Below are positions 51,492 to 60,163 of a DNA stretch of 64,000 bases, piece after piece (within the stretch, counting starts at the first letter, position 1; each line of letters starts with the position of its first letter). A program made the translations under genes and the position numbers. Source of the stretch: Chryseobacterium sp. R2A-55 (GTDB lineage: Bacteria; Bacteroidota; Bacteroidia; Flavobacteriales; Weeksellaceae); assembly GCF_021401085.1 (NCBI RefSeq), contig NZ_JACBFP010000001.1, positions 310,001 through 374,000 on the forward strand, read 5' to 3'. The notes below the pieces were generated by a model. It did not search any database, had not been told where the DNA came from, and saw only the letters and a list, made by a program, of their open reading frames with translations.

Positions 51492-52388
51492 ATGTTCCGA
51501 TTACTTTCAAAGGAAAGCAATATTTTTTCAGTTCCAGTTTACATTGGGATTTTACTTTTGATCGTGATCAGCTTTAATATTCTGAATTTCAGCACCTTCT
51601 ATTTTATTTCTGCGGTAATTACTTTTGCAGGCGTTGCATTGGGATATTTTTGTTTTAATACAATCGCGCTCAACTATCAAAGCCATCTCCCACTTTTTCT
51701 ATATACGGCATTTGTTTTTGCATTTTATCCGGGAGATCTGGACATTGGGATTTCAGTGGCACTTTTCACCAACTCGATCATTCTTCTGCTTTTGACCAAT
51801 ACCGAAATGTCTGTGCGGAAAAATGCGTATCTATTGGTGGGCGCTTTCCTTGCCATCAATTTCATCTTTCTTCCTACAACCTGGCCGATGGTACTTTTCG
51901 TGATTCTGCACATTATCGGAACTTCGGACCGGATTGGTCTTCATTTTTTCAGACTGCTTTTTGGGATGTTCTTAATTGCAGGTTCCTACTTTTCGATCGC
52001 CTATTTTTTAGGATTAAACTCCTGGAATCCCGCCTATTTTCCCTTCTATGACTTTAAACCGACTCAAGATTTCTCTAAGCTGCTTTGGCTTTCACCCATC
52101 GCTTTGATGATGATCTATGCCGTCATAGACCATTTCAACCACTTTAACCTGAAAAGTCCAAGCAGCAAATTCAAATATTCCTTTCTCTTGGTTTTCACAC
52201 TGGCCCAATTGGCCACGATTGTTCTTTATATGGGAAAGCATTATGAATATCTGCTCTTACTGGCGCTTCCAGCTTCCATCATGCTCAGCAGAATGTTGAG
52301 ATTTTTACCTAAATATTGGATGCGTGAATTGGGACTCTGGGTGATTATTTTTTGCTTGGTGATTTTCAAACTCACCAATTATTTCTAA
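51492..52388 (+). CDS. Multipass inner-membrane protein, DUF6427-like
   Basis: 298 residues with about nine or ten transmembrane helices and short loops, no catalytic motif visible. It resembles the DUF6427 family of Bacteroidota, whose members often lie next to a DUF6341-type small protein, as here. Mature role unknown; a helical membrane protein with envelope function is an inference. It is 19 bp upstream of the DUF3109 gene and likely cotranscribed. Confidence 0.6.
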   Translation: MFRLLSKESNIFSVPVYIGILLLIVISFNILNFSTFYFISAVITFAGVALGYFCFNTIALNYQSHLPLFLYTAFVFAFYPGDLDIGISVALFTNSIILLLLTNTEMSVRKNAYLLVGAFLAINFIFLPTTWPMVLFVILHIIGTSDRIGLHFFRLLFGMFLIAGSYFSIAYFLGLNSWNPAYFPFYDFKPTQDFSKLLWLSPIALMMIYAVIDHFNHFNLKSPSSKFKYSFLLVFTLAQLATIVLYMGKHYEYLLLLALPASIMLSRMLRFLPKYWMRELGLWVIIFCLVIFKLTNYF

Positions 52389-52407
52389 CTATAAATTATA
52401 AACGGTA

Positions 52408-52992
52408 ATGATTCAATTGGATAATAAATTAATTTCAGAAGATATTTTTTCAGAAGAATTCGTGTGCAACCTCAGCAAATGCAAGGGAGCATGTTGTGTA
52501 GAAGGCGATGTGGGTGCACCGCTGGATAAATCCGAAACCGAAATTCTTGATCGGATTTTCCAGAAAGTGAAACCTTATCTCCGCCCGGAAGGGGTTAAAG
52601 CCATTGAAGAGCAGGGAACCTGGACGATTGATCCACTAGACGGAGATTACGTGACGCCGATGGTGAATGGAAACGAATGTGCCTATGTGATTTTCGATGA
52701 AAAAGGCATTACCAAATGCGGCATTGAAAAAGCTTACGAAGACGGTGCAGTGGATTGGCAAAAACCGATATCCTGTCACCTCTATCCGATCCGGGTGAAC
52801 GAATATTCCACTTTCACGGCTTTGAATTACCACGAATGGTCCATTTGCAGCGATGCTTGCGCTCTGGGAAAAGAGTTGGAGGTTCCGGTCTATAAATTCC
52901 TGAAAACACCATTAATCAGAAAATATGGCGAAGAATTCTACCAAGATTTGTGCAACGCCGCAGAAGAATGGAAAAAAGAATTTGGTTCGTAA
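52408..52992 (+). CDS. DUF3109 family protein (YkgJ-type Cys-rich)
   Basis: 194 residues. Conserved cysteines are arranged as CNLSKCKGACCVEGD near the N-terminus, CAYV near residue 90, CGIEKAY, ISCHLYPIRV and WSICSDAC. This is the pattern of a metal-binding or Fe-S family related to YkgJ. DUF3109 proteins are common in Bacteroidota but not characterised. The Cys distribution suggests metal binding rather than disulfides, as there is no signal peptide. Confidence 0.92.
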   Translation: MIQLDNKLISEDIFSEEFVCNLSKCKGACCVEGDVGAPLDKSETEILDRIFQKVKPYLRPEGVKAIEEQGTWTIDPLDGDYVTPMVNGNECAYVIFDEKGITKCGIEKAYEDGAVDWQKPISCHLYPIRVNEYSTFTALNYHEWSICSDACALGKELEVPVYKFLKTPLIRKYGEEFYQDLCNAAEEWKKEFGS

Positions 52993-53019
52993 AAGCACTT
53001 GAACCATCCCAGAATAAAA

Positions 53020-53045
53020 AAAGCCGACTCGCATGAATCGGCTTT
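53020..53045. terminator. Bidirectional terminator between DUF3109 and rlpA genes
   Basis: A perfect 8-bp stem AAAGCCGA (53020-53027) with its complement (53038-53045); A and T runs flank it. It lies between convergent genes. Confidence 0.85.
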
Positions 53046-53065
53046 GTCATTTAAGTTCGTAAAAG

Positions 53066-53443
53066 TTAATCGTTTTCGACAATTTCATACTCAACCGGCA
53101 TTACTCCACGGACGTGGTTCCCAATTGAATTGAACGCTGCTTTGGAAAGGTCTAGTGCTCTGGAAGAATTGAAAGGACCGCGGTCGTTAATTTCTACTAT
53201 TACACTTTTTCCGTTTCTCAGGTTGGTAACTTTAATTTCCGTACCAAAAGGAAGCGTTCTGTGAGCGGCGGTAAGTTTCGAGTTGCTGAAAATCTCTCCG
53301 CTTGCTGTTTTTCTACCATTAAACTTATCGTGGTAGTACGATGCAAAACTTGTTTTTTTAGCATCTGTGGCATTATTCTTGAAAGAGAATAAACCAAGTG
53401 TTGAAATCATCATTATGATTACGAGAGTTACTCTTTTCACCAT
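53066..53443 (-). CDS. RlpA-like septal ring lytic transglycosylase family protein
   Basis: 125 residues. A signal peptide (MVKRVTLVIIMMISTLGLFSF) precedes a double-psi beta-barrel domain with ASYYHDKFNGRKTASGE, RTLPFGTEIKVTN and IVEINDRGPF, the last carrying the catalytic Asp of RlpA. It lacks the SPOR domain of the E. coli protein, so it is a minimal form. It probably acts on naked peptidoglycan glycan strands in the periplasm. Upstream, the 342-bp gap to rimO carries paired AACGTTAA sites. Confidence 0.9.
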   Translation of the reverse strand: MVKRVTLVIIMMISTLGLFSFKNNATDAKKTSFASYYHDKFNGRKTASGEIFSNSKLTAAHRTLPFGTEIKVTNLRNGKSVIVEINDRGPFNSSRALDLSKAAFNSIGNHVRGVMPVEYEIVEND

Positions 53444-53597
53444 TTTGAATTATTTTATGGGTTTTGACTCTGCAAATTTATCCTGAATTTAAAACCCGCA
53501 ACAGTCCGCCGGTTAAAGTCTCTTAACAAATTCTTAAAATTTTGTTAACAATCTTTCTCGTTCCTTTATTCATGGGAATTCACAAGGTTTGTTAAAA

Positions 53598-53625
53598 AAC
53601 GTTAAAAAGCATTGATAAACGTTAA
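53598..53625. promoter_or_regulatory. Twin AACGTTAA motif, 20 bp apart
   Basis: AACGTTAA at 53598-53605 and 53618-53625, a spacing of 20 bp, about two helical turns, in the rlpA-rimO gap (53444-53785). It could be a paired operator for rlpA. The rest of the gap is AT-rich with the rimO terminator and no gene. Confidence 0.35.
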
Positions 53626-53699
53626 TGATTTTAACTAATTAACCCCTAATAATCACCCGAAACAAACGATAACATATTGATCAACAAATCATTAGTAAA

Positions 53700-53728
53700 A
53701 AATAAAACCCTCAAAAATATTGAAGGTT
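53700..53728 (-). terminator. Terminator of rimO
   Basis: On the minus strand a 9-bp stem with one wobble (53728-53720 and 53714-53706) is followed by a T-rich tract. It lies 58 bp after the rimO stop codon. Confidence 0.8.
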
Positions 53729-53785
53729 CTATTGTTCTTTTCGGATAAGTTTTTGATAAAAATTCGTCCTGTTTTTGCTGATTTG

Positions 53786-55087
53786 CTAAACCAATTCTCC
53801 GTATAAATCAAATTCTTCGGCGGAGGTAATTTTCACATCTGCAAAATCTCCCACGGAAATATAGGTGTTTTCCGCCGAGACCAAAACAGTATTATCCACA
53901 TCCGGTGAATCAAATTCTGTTCTTCCCACGAAATAATTTCCTTCTTTTCTGTCGAAAATGCATCGGAACACTTTGCCGATTTTTTCCTGGTTTTTCTCCC
54001 AAGAAATCTGGGACTGCAATTCCATGATTTCCTCTACCCTTTTCTCTTTTATTTCCTGTGGAACATCGTCATGCAGTTCGTAAGCAGTGGTGTTTTCCTC
54101 ATGTGAATACGTGAAACAGCCCAACCTGTCAAATCTCTGCACTCGAACCCAGTCCTTCATTTCCTGGAAATCCTCTTCCGATTCTCCCGGAAAACCGCAA
54201 ATCAGAGTTGTTCTGATCGCCATGTCCGGAACCATTTCCCGGAACTTAGTAAGAAGTGCATTGGTTTTTTCATGTGAAGTTCCGCGCTTCATGGCCTTCA
54301 AAATATTGGAGTTGATATGCTGCAAAGGAATATCAATATAGTTGCAGACTTTCTTTTCATTTTTAATGATTTCTAAAACGTCTTCGGGAAATCCGGTTGG
54401 GAAAGCATAATGCAGTCTGATCCACTCAATTCCTTCCACTTTTACCAATTCCTTCAACAAATCAGCGAGCGCCCTCTTTTTATAGAGATCAAGTCCGTAA
54501 TAAGTCAGATCCTGAGCGATAAGAATCAGTTCTTTCACGCCTTTGCGGGCTAATTTTTGAGTTTCAATCACTAATTCTTCAATCGGTTTCGAGATATTTC
54601 CTCCCCTCATTAAAGGAATGGCGCAAAAAGAACAGGGTCGGTCACAACCTTCCGAGATTTTCAAATACGCATAATGTTGCGGAGTGGTTGTCAACCTTTC
54701 CCCTACCAGTTCGTGTTTGTAATCTGCTCCAAGCTGTTTGAGCAAAAGCGGCAAATCCCGGGTTCCGAAATATTGATCCACATCGGGGATCTCTCTTTCC
54801 AAATCGGGTTTATATCTTTCAGAAAGACATCCTGTAACAAAGACTTTCTCTACTTCGCCGCGATTTTTTGCCTCTACAAAATCCAGGATCGTATCAATAC
54901 TTTCCTGTTTGGCATTGTCGATAAATCCGCAGGTGTTGATCACCACGACATCGCCGCGCTCTTCGTGTACGACTTCTTTGCCGTTGGCTTTCAACTGCCC
55001 CATCAATACTTCTGAATCCACTACATTTTTAGAGCATCCCAAAGTGACAATATTGATTTTTTTTCTTCCGGTGGATTTTGTTCTCAT
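53786..55087 (-). CDS. rimO: Ribosomal protein S12 methylthiotransferase
   Basis: 433 residues. The UPF0004 domain has the auxiliary cluster cysteines in LGCSKNVVDSE, NTCGFI and VTGCLSERY. The radical SAM domain has CDRPCSFCAIPLMRGG with CxxxCxxC near residue 150. A TRAM-like C-terminal domain follows from about 370. Adds a methylthio group to Asp88 of ribosomal protein S12. RimO rather than MiaB is inferred from the SKNVVDSE motif and length. Confidence 0.95.
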   Translation of the reverse strand: MRTKSTGRKKINIVTLGCSKNVVDSEVLMGQLKANGKEVVHEERGDVVVINTCGFIDNAKQESIDTILDFVEAKNRGEVEKVFVTGCLSERYKPDLEREIPDVDQYFGTRDLPLLLKQLGADYKHELVGERLTTTPQHYAYLKISEGCDRPCSFCAIPLMRGGNISKPIEELVIETQKLARKGVKELILIAQDLTYYGLDLYKKRALADLLKELVKVEGIEWIRLHYAFPTGFPEDVLEIIKNEKKVCNYIDIPLQHINSNILKAMKRGTSHEKTNALLTKFREMVPDMAIRTTLICGFPGESEEDFQEMKDWVRVQRFDRLGCFTYSHEENTTAYELHDDVPQEIKEKRVEEIMELQSQISWEKNQEKIGKVFRCIFDRKEGNYFVGRTEFDSPDVDNTVLVSAENTYISVGDFADVKITSAEEFDLYGELV

Positions 55088-55151
55088 AATCTTTGTTCAA
55101 TTAGTTCAGTTGGTTTAAAACAATTCAAAACCAATAACTTTTAAGGGTGCA

Positions 55152-55159
55152 AATTTAGC
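55152..55159 (-). promoter_or_regulatory. -7 promoter box of rimO
   Basis: TAAATTTG on the minus strand, about 65 bp upstream of the ATG at 55087. The -33 region overlaps the terminator of the polysaccharide operon. Confidence 0.5.
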
Positions 55160-55166
55160 AATAAAA

Positions 55167-55200
55167 AAAGACTTCAATTCCTGGTTTGAAGTCTTTTTAC
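55167..55200 (-). terminator. Terminator of the rfb/polysaccharide operon
   Basis: On the minus strand a perfect 13-bp stem AAAAAGACTTCAA (55200-55188) with its complement (55179-55167) and an 8-nt loop, then T. It lies 15 bp after the rfbA stop codon and marks the end of the leftward polysaccharide operon. Confidence 0.93.
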
Positions 55201-55215
55201 TGGAGTGAAAACTAC

Positions 55216-56073
55216 TTAAATAAGCGATTTCAGATATTCACCATAGCCAGATTTTCCGTATTTTTCAGCGGATTTCAGTAACTGTTCCTTATTGATGAAT
55301 CCTTTTTTATAGGCGATTTCTTCGATGCAGGAAATCTTAAAACCCTGTCTTTTTTCCAAAACACTTACAAACTGAGACGCTTCATGCAGCGAGTCAAACG
55401 TTCCGGTATCCAGCCAGGCTGTTCCGCGTGACATCACGCCAACTTCCAATTTTCCTTTTTCCAAATAAATTCGGTTGACATCCGTGATCTCCAGCTCGCC
55501 TCTTGGTGAAGGTTCCAGATTTTTCGCGATTTCCACCACGGAATTATCATAGAAATAAAGTCCGGGAACCGCATAGTTTGATTTCGGATGCTCCGGTTTT
55601 TCCTCAATAGAAATTGCTTTATTGTTTTCATCGAATGCCACCACTCCATATCGTTCCGGATCAGTTACGGAATAGGCAAAAACGCAGCCTCCTTCCACAT
55701 TGGTCTTACTTTCCAGCAATTTTGCCAGTCCGGTTCCGTAGAAAATATTGTCACCCAAAACCAAGGCCACGGAATCATCCCCGATGAATTCTTCGCCCAA
55801 AATAAAAGCCTGAGCCAATCCATCCGGACTTGGCTGTACTTTATATTCGAATCTGCAGCCGATTTGCGAACCGTCTCCCAAAAGCTTTTTAAACGCCTCC
55901 TGATCGTGCGGCGTGGTAATGATCAAAATTTCATTAATTCCCGCCAAAAGCAGCGTGGAAAGTGGATAATAAATCATGGGTTTGTCATAAACCGGCATGA
56001 GTTGTTTGCTGACAGCGATGGTGAGTGGATAAAGTCTGGTTCCGGAGCCGCCGGCTAATATTATACCCTTCAT
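55216..56073 (-). CDS. rfbA: Glucose-1-phosphate thymidylyltransferase
   Basis: 285 residues, usual RmlA length. Nucleotidyl transferase motif [14 protein letters not shown] at the N-terminus, [29 protein letters not shown] and the late [18 protein letters not shown]. Makes dTDP-glucose, the entry step for dTDP-deoxysugars, used with rfbB and rfbC in the same operon. It is separated from rfbB by a four-helix-bundle gene with flanking repeats. Confidence 0.97.
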   Translation of the reverse strand: MKGIILAGGSGTRLYPLTIAVSKQLMPVYDKPMIYYPLSTLLLAGINEILIITTPHDQEAFKKLLGDGSQIGCRFEYKVQPSPDGLAQAFILGEEFIGDDSVALVLGDNIFYGTGLAKLLESKTNVEGGCVFAYSVTDPERYGVVAFDENNKAISIEEKPEHPKSNYAVPGLYFYDNSVVEIAKNLEPSPRGELEITDVNRIYLEKGKLEVGVMSRGTAWLDTGTFDSLHEASQFVSVLEKRQGFKISCIEEIAYKKGFINKEQLLKSAEKYGKSGYGEYLKSLI

Positions 56074-56115
56074 AATTAGTATTTGAGTGATTTAGTGAGG
56101 AGTTTTTGAATTATT

Positions 56116-56151
56116 GAGTAATTGAGTTATTGAGTAATTGAGTAATTGAGT
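56116..56151. repeat. GAGTAATTGAGT tandem repeat, left flank of the four-helix-bundle gene
   Basis: GAGTAATTGAGT occurs at 56116-56127, 56132-56143 and 56140-56151, the last two overlapping. The same 12 bases occur inverted at 56649-56660 on the other side of the four-helix-bundle gene. Confidence 0.75.
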
Positions 56152-56165
56152 GGGGTAATTTTGAA

Positions 56166-56552
56166 TTAAAGTTTTGGATTGAAAGTCCATTTCTTAGAAT
56201 CATTAACCATTGATACTAAAATGGCGAGTATTTCATCATATTCTTTATATAATTTGGCATAAGTTTGTTCATCAATATATTCGCAAGCAAAAGCAAAATC
56301 TAACCAGTTTTGAGTTTCACCAGCTTCACCATCCGAATCAGTTAATTTATTGACAAATAATTTTTCATATCTTCTTTTTCGCCATGCTTCAGTCAAATTG
56401 GCACAAACCGACCTAGAAGATCTGCGAATTTGATCTGTTAGCGAATATGTTTCTTCTTTAGGGAATTTTCTTGAGAGATAATAAATCTCCATCGCAGCAT
56501 TAAATGACTTTTGATAAACTATCAAATCTTTGTGAAATCTGACATAACCCAT
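56166..56552 (-). CDS. Four-helix-bundle protein (23S rRNA intervening-sequence family)
   Basis: 128 residues from the ATG at 56552 (a TTG seven codons upstream is not preferred). Motifs of the family: VYQKSFNAAMEIYYLSRKFPK, seen as adjoining blocks, LTDQIRRSSRSVCANLTEAW and ESDGEAGETQNWLDFA with variant TDSDGEAGE. Fold is a four-helix bundle that forms pentamers; role unknown, although homologs were first seen encoded in rRNA insertions. It interrupts rfbA-rfbB, has its own promoter, and sits between inverted GAGTAATTGAGT repeats, which suggests insertion as a unit. Confidence 0.88.
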   Translation of the reverse strand: MGYVRFHKDLIVYQKSFNAAMEIYYLSRKFPKEETYSLTDQIRRSSRSVCANLTEAWRKRRYEKLFVNKLTDSDGEAGETQNWLDFAFACEYIDEQTYAKLYKEYDEILAILVSMVNDSKKWTFNPKL

Positions 56553-56570
56553 GGTATATAATTTTATTCT

Positions 56571-56578
56571 CAAAAATA
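56571..56578 (-). promoter_or_regulatory. -7 promoter box of the four-helix-bundle gene
   Basis: TATTTTTG on the minus strand, 18 bp upstream of the ATG at 56552. It overlaps the TTG at 56573, arguing against that start. Confidence 0.5.
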
Positions 56579-56648
56579 CTTAAAATAAAACTATTTCTTA
56601 AGTTTTTTAAACCCACCAACTGATTCCCTCCCAACTCATTCCCTCCAG

Positions 56649-56660
56649 ACTCAATTACTC
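56649..56660. repeat. Inverted copy of GAGTAATTGAGT, right flank of the four-helix-bundle gene
   Basis: ACTCAATTACTC is the exact complement of the 12-bp unit found three times at 56116-56151. Confidence 0.7.
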
Positions 56661-56673
56661 CCTGCTCAATTCC

Positions 56674-57753
56674 TTAATTATACTGTTTATTGTAATACTT
56701 TTGATAATCGCCCGAAGTTACATGTTCCAGCCATTCTTTGTTTTCCAAGAACCAATCGATTGTTTTTCCTAGTCCTTCCTCGAAAGTGACTGAAGGTTTC
56801 CAACCTAAATCGTTTGCCAGTTTTGTAGCGTCGATGGCGTAGCGTTTGTCGTGTCCCGGTCTGTCTTTCACGAAAGTGATCAGTTTTTCAGAATATCCTG
56901 CAGGTTTTCCGGTTTTTTCATCCACTTGCCTGATGAGTTCTTTCACCAAGTTGATGTTCTGCCATTCGTTCCAGCCGCCGATATTGTAGGTTTCGCCGGT
57001 TTTTGCTTCATGGAAAATCTGGAAGATTGCTTTTGCATGGTCGATGACATAAAGCCAATCTCTCGTATATTTTCCGTCGCCATAGATTGGAAGCGGTTTT
57101 TCGTTCAAGATATTGTGGATGCAAAGCGGAATCAATTTTTCCGGAAAATGGTTCGGACCGTAATTGTTGGAGCAGTTTGAAATGATAAAAGGCATTCCAT
57201 ACGTATTCCCATACGCTCTTACCAAATGATCAGAAGCCGCTTTTGAAGCGGAATATGGTGATTTTGGGTCATAAGGAGTTTCTTCGGTGAAGAATCCGGT
57301 TTCTCCCAATGCACCATAAACTTCGTCAGTAGAAACATGGTAGAAAAGATTTTTTCTTTTTTCATCCGGAAAATTCCCATGCTGATGATCGGGATTCAAA
57401 GTCCAGAATTCTTTTGCCAAATTCAACAAATTGGCGGTTCCGTTTACATTGGTATTGATAAATGCATTGGGATCGGTGATGCTTCGGTCCACATGAGATT
57501 CTGCAGCTAAATGGACAATTGCATCAGGGTTGTATTTTTCAAAGACCTTTCTGAGCTCTTCCGTTTTTGTGATATCTGCTTTCTCGAAAACGTAATTTGA
57601 CTCGTTTTCGATATCTTTCAAATTTTCTAGATTTCCGGCGTAGGTCAACGCATCCAAATTGATGATTTTGGTATGCGGAAGGTTCTTCACAAATTCGCGA
57701 ACGACGTGAGATCCGATGAATCCGGCGCCGCCGGTTATGATGATTGAGTTCAT
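56674..57753 (-). CDS. rfbB: dTDP-glucose 4,6-dehydratase
   Basis: 359 residues, the usual RmlB length, starting at ATG 57753 (MNSIIITGGAGFIGSHVV). The frame runs a further 82 codons upstream to 57999, but that part overlaps rfbC and is rejected. NAD-binding GGAGFIGS; catalytic triad Thr-Tyr-Lys in VSTDEVYG and YSASKAASDHLVRAY; FISNCSNNYGPNHFPEKLIP. Converts dTDP-glucose to dTDP-4-keto-6-deoxyglucose, which feeds rfbC and possibly the aminotransferase encoded nearby. Confidence 0.97.
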   Translation of the reverse strand: MNSIIITGGAGFIGSHVVREFVKNLPHTKIINLDALTYAGNLENLKDIENESNYVFEKADITKTEELRKVFEKYNPDAIVHLAAESHVDRSITDPNAFINTNVNGTANLLNLAKEFWTLNPDHQHGNFPDEKRKNLFYHVSTDEVYGALGETGFFTEETPYDPKSPYSASKAASDHLVRAYGNTYGMPFIISNCSNNYGPNHFPEKLIPLCIHNILNEKPLPIYGDGKYTRDWLYVIDHAKAIFQIFHEAKTGETYNIGGWNEWQNINLVKELIRQVDEKTGKPAGYSEKLITFVKDRPGHDKRYAIDATKLANDLGWKPSVTFEEGLGKTIDWFLENKEWLEHVTSGDYQKYYNKQYN

Positions 57754-57802
57754 TTTGAGTGGTTGATTATTGAAATGAATGAGTGGTTTAGTCAGATTAG
57801 CA

Positions 57803-58348
57803 CTAAAAGTTTCTTTCGCTGAATTTCGGGAGGTTTTTATCTTTTTCGGAAAGGATAACTGCTTCTGCGGGTAGTTTCCAGTCGATTTGGAGTTCCGGAT
57901 CGTTCCATAACACTCCGCCTTCTGATTCTTGATTGTAATAATTGTCGCATTTATAGGCGAAAACCGCAGTTTCTGATAAGACAGAAAATCCGTGTCCAAA
58001 GCCTCTGGGAATGTAAAACTGAAATTTATTTTCGCTTGAAAGCTCAGCTCCGAACCATTTGCCGAAAGTTGGTGAATCTTTTCTTAAATCTACTGCAACA
58101 TCAAAAACCTTCCCCTCCAAACAAGAAACCAGTTTTGCCTGTGCGTGGTCGCCTTTCTGTAAATGGATGCCCCGCAAAACTCCGTATGAAGATTTAGAGA
58201 TATTATCCTGAACGAAATGACCATTCAATCCGGTGAGTTCTTCGAATTTTTTTTCGTTAAATTTTTCGTAGAAATATCCGCGCTCGTCTTCGAACAGGGT
58301 GGGTTCTATGATATAGCAGTCTTTGAGAGGAGTTGGTTTGATTATCAT
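57803..58348 (-). CDS. rfbC: dTDP-4-dehydrorhamnose 3,5-epimerase
   Basis: 181 residues of the RmlC cupin family. ERGYFYEKFNEKKFEE, RGIHLQKGDHAQAKLV (with the catalytic His), VDLRKDSPTFGKWFG and IPRGFGHGFSVLSE. Epimerises the dTDP-4-keto sugar at C3 and C5 to the L-rhamno form. It lies 3 bp downstream of the sugar transferase gene and 50 bp upstream of rfbB, all leftward. The expected next enzyme, rfbD, is not present in the window. Confidence 0.96.
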   Translation of the reverse strand: MIIKPTPLKDCYIIEPTLFEDERGYFYEKFNEKKFEELTGLNGHFVQDNISKSSYGVLRGIHLQKGDHAQAKLVSCLEGKVFDVAVDLRKDSPTFGKWFGAELSSENKFQFYIPRGFGHGFSVLSETAVFAYKCDNYYNQESEGGVLWNDPELQIDWKLPAEAVILSEKDKNLPKFSERNF

Positions 58349-58350
58349 GC

Positions 58351-58941
58351 TCAGTGTTTGATTATGGTATAAAAAGTGTCAAAAATAATCTTGATGTCCT
58401 TGAAGACATTATGATCGCCAATATATTTCAGGTTCAACTCAAGCTTTTCAGGCATTATTTCCTCGATGTATAATTTTTCGGGATTCTCACTTGCGGAGAG
58501 CAAATCATTTTCATTTCGAAATTTGATCGAGGCATAATCGGTAATTCCCGGAACTACAGATAAGACTTTTTTCTGCTCTTCATTATACAGATCGGTATAT
58601 TTCTTGACTTCCGGCCGAGGTCCCACAAATGACATCTCACCAAATAATACGTTGAATAGCTGTGGAAGTTCATCAAGCTTATATTTCCTTAAGTAATATC
58701 CAACGTTGGTAATTCTGGGATCCCGACTCCCAACAGTGAGTGCTCCTTTGGCAAAGGAATCCGGTCGCATGGTCCGGAATTTTAAGACCCTGAAAATTTG
58801 ACCTCCTTTTCCAGTACGCTCCTGTTTGTAAAGAATTCCCCCTTTGCTGTCCAGCAAAATCATGATGGAAATAATGATGAAAAATGGCGAAAGGATCAGG
58901 ATGCCAAAACAAGAAAAAACAATATCAAACAGCCGCTTCAT
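58351..58941 (-). CDS. Initiating undecaprenyl-phosphate sugar transferase (PglC-like)
   Basis: 196 residues starting at ATG 58941; its first 17 bases overlap the 3' end of the aminotransferase gene. A single re-entrant hydrophobic helix (about 5-33) precedes the bacterial sugar transferase domain with KQERTGKGGQIFRVLKFRTM, DELPQLFNVLFGEMSFVGPRPE and EVKKYTDLY. This small monotopic type (PglC-like) transfers a sugar 1-phosphate to undecaprenyl phosphate at the inner membrane and begins repeat-unit synthesis. The donor is probably the amino sugar made by the adjacent genes. Confidence 0.93.
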   Translation of the reverse strand: MKRLFDIVFSCFGILILSPFFIIISIMILLDSKGGILYKQERTGKGGQIFRVLKFRTMRPDSFAKGALTVGSRDPRITNVGYYLRKYKLDELPQLFNVLFGEMSFVGPRPEVKKYTDLYNEEQKKVLSVVPGITDYASIKFRNENDLLSASENPEKLYIEEIMPEKLELNLKYIGDHNVFKDIKIIFDTFYTIIKH

Positions 58942-60160
58942 TGACCAAAATTTTCTCGTAGGCGCTCTCAATGGTTTGACAGATGAAATCAATTTGCTCG
59001 TCCGTTAACTGCGGATAGATCGGCAGTGAAATTTCGCGCGAAAAATTATCATATGCTACCGGATAATCCGCAATTTTATAACCTAAATCCTTAAATAAAG
59101 TCAGCATCGGCATTGGAATAAAGTGCACGTTCACAGAAACCCCATCTTCAGCAATCGAAACCATCATCGCATCTCTCTGCCCCTCAGTAATTCCATTGAT
59201 TCTCAGCGCATAAAGATGATCACATGCTTTTCTTTTAGCATCTTCAATGACCGGCAACTGCGCCCATTTCTTTTTGCTGAAGAATTCATGATATCGTTCG
59301 GCAACCCTTTTTCTTTCTGGAAGCAGTTCCGTTTTATAATTTCTGATTTGAGCTAAAGCAATTGCCGCGCAAACATCGGGCATATTCACTTTCAGGCCTT
59401 GAAAGACAATATCGTATTTCCAGCTGCTTCCTCCGCCCTGCGATTTGGTGAAGGCATCTTTAGTCTGACCATTCAAAGTCCAAAGACGCATCGTTTTGTA
59501 TTCTTCGGCATTGTCAAAAGGTTCTGGAAGATTGATGCAGATCGCGCCACCTTCTGCAGAAGTGATGTTTTTTACGGCGTGGAAAGAGAAAATGGTGATA
59601 TCCGTTAAAACTCCGGTTGGTTTTCCGCCATAAGTTGCACCGATAGAGTGTGCCGCATCTGAAAGCACCAGAATCCGCCCCAATTTTTTCTGATTTTCAG
59701 AAGTAGGATGAAATAATTTCCTGATCTCTTCCGCATGAATAAGTTCATTGATTGGGTCGTAATCACAAGGAAGCCCTGCGATATCTACCGGCATGATCAC
59801 CTTTGTTTTGTCGGTGATTGCCGCCCTTATTTTTTCCGGATCCACGGTGAAGTCGTCTTTCACATCTACCATCACGGGCGTTCCGCCACAATGAAGAACG
59901 GCCAAAGCGGTTGCGCTGTAGGTATATGCCGGAATAATCACCTCATCCCCTTCCTTGATTCCAAACCACTTCATGATCAGGATCGCTCCGGAAGTCCACG
60001 AGTTGACACACAATGCATTGGAAATGCCAGTCAGTTCGCATACTTCTCCTTCCAGCGCCTTTACTTTCGGGCCGGTTGTGATCCATCCAGACTGAAGCGT
60101 GTCCACCACTTCGGAGATCACATCATCGTCAATGTAAGGAGGTGAGAAAGGGATTTTCAT
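58925..60160 (-). CDS. DegT/DnrJ/EryC1/StrS family sugar aminotransferase
   Basis: 411 residues, PLP-dependent. Motifs: SPPYIDDDVISEVVDTLQSGWITTGP, seen as blocks, PAYTYSATALAVLHCGG, DAAHSIGATYGG and FSFHAVKNITSAEGGAI with the Schiff-base Lys. Members transfer an amino group to keto-sugar nucleotides. It precedes a PglC-like transferase and follows a formyltransferase, so it probably makes a 4-amino-4,6-dideoxy sugar nucleotide that is then N-formylated. Whether the carrier is UDP or dTDP cannot be read from sequence. Confidence 0.92.
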   Translation of the reverse strand: MKIPFSPPYIDDDVISEVVDTLQSGWITTGPKVKALEGEVCELTGISNALCVNSWTSGAILIMKWFGIKEGDEVIIPAYTYSATALAVLHCGGTPVMVDVKDDFTVDPEKIRAAITDKTKVIMPVDIAGLPCDYDPINELIHAEEIRKLFHPTSENQKKLGRILVLSDAAHSIGATYGGKPTGVLTDITIFSFHAVKNITSAEGGAICINLPEPFDNAEEYKTMRLWTLNGQTKDAFTKSQGGGSSWKYDIVFQGLKVNMPDVCAAIALAQIRNYKTELLPERKRVAERYHEFFSKKKWAQLPVIEDAKRKACDHLYALRINGITEGQRDAMMVSIAEDGVSVNVHFIPMPMLTLFKDLGYKIADYPVAYDNFSREISLPIYPQLTDEQIDFICQTIESAYEKILVNEAAV

Positions 60161-60163
60161 ATT

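Noticed and set aside
57754-57999. An 82-codon N-terminal extension of rfbB
   Set aside because: It overlaps the 5' side of the rfbB-rfbC junction and the 3' part of rfbC in another frame; the normal RmlB start motif ITGGAGFIGS follows directly after the ATG at 57753.
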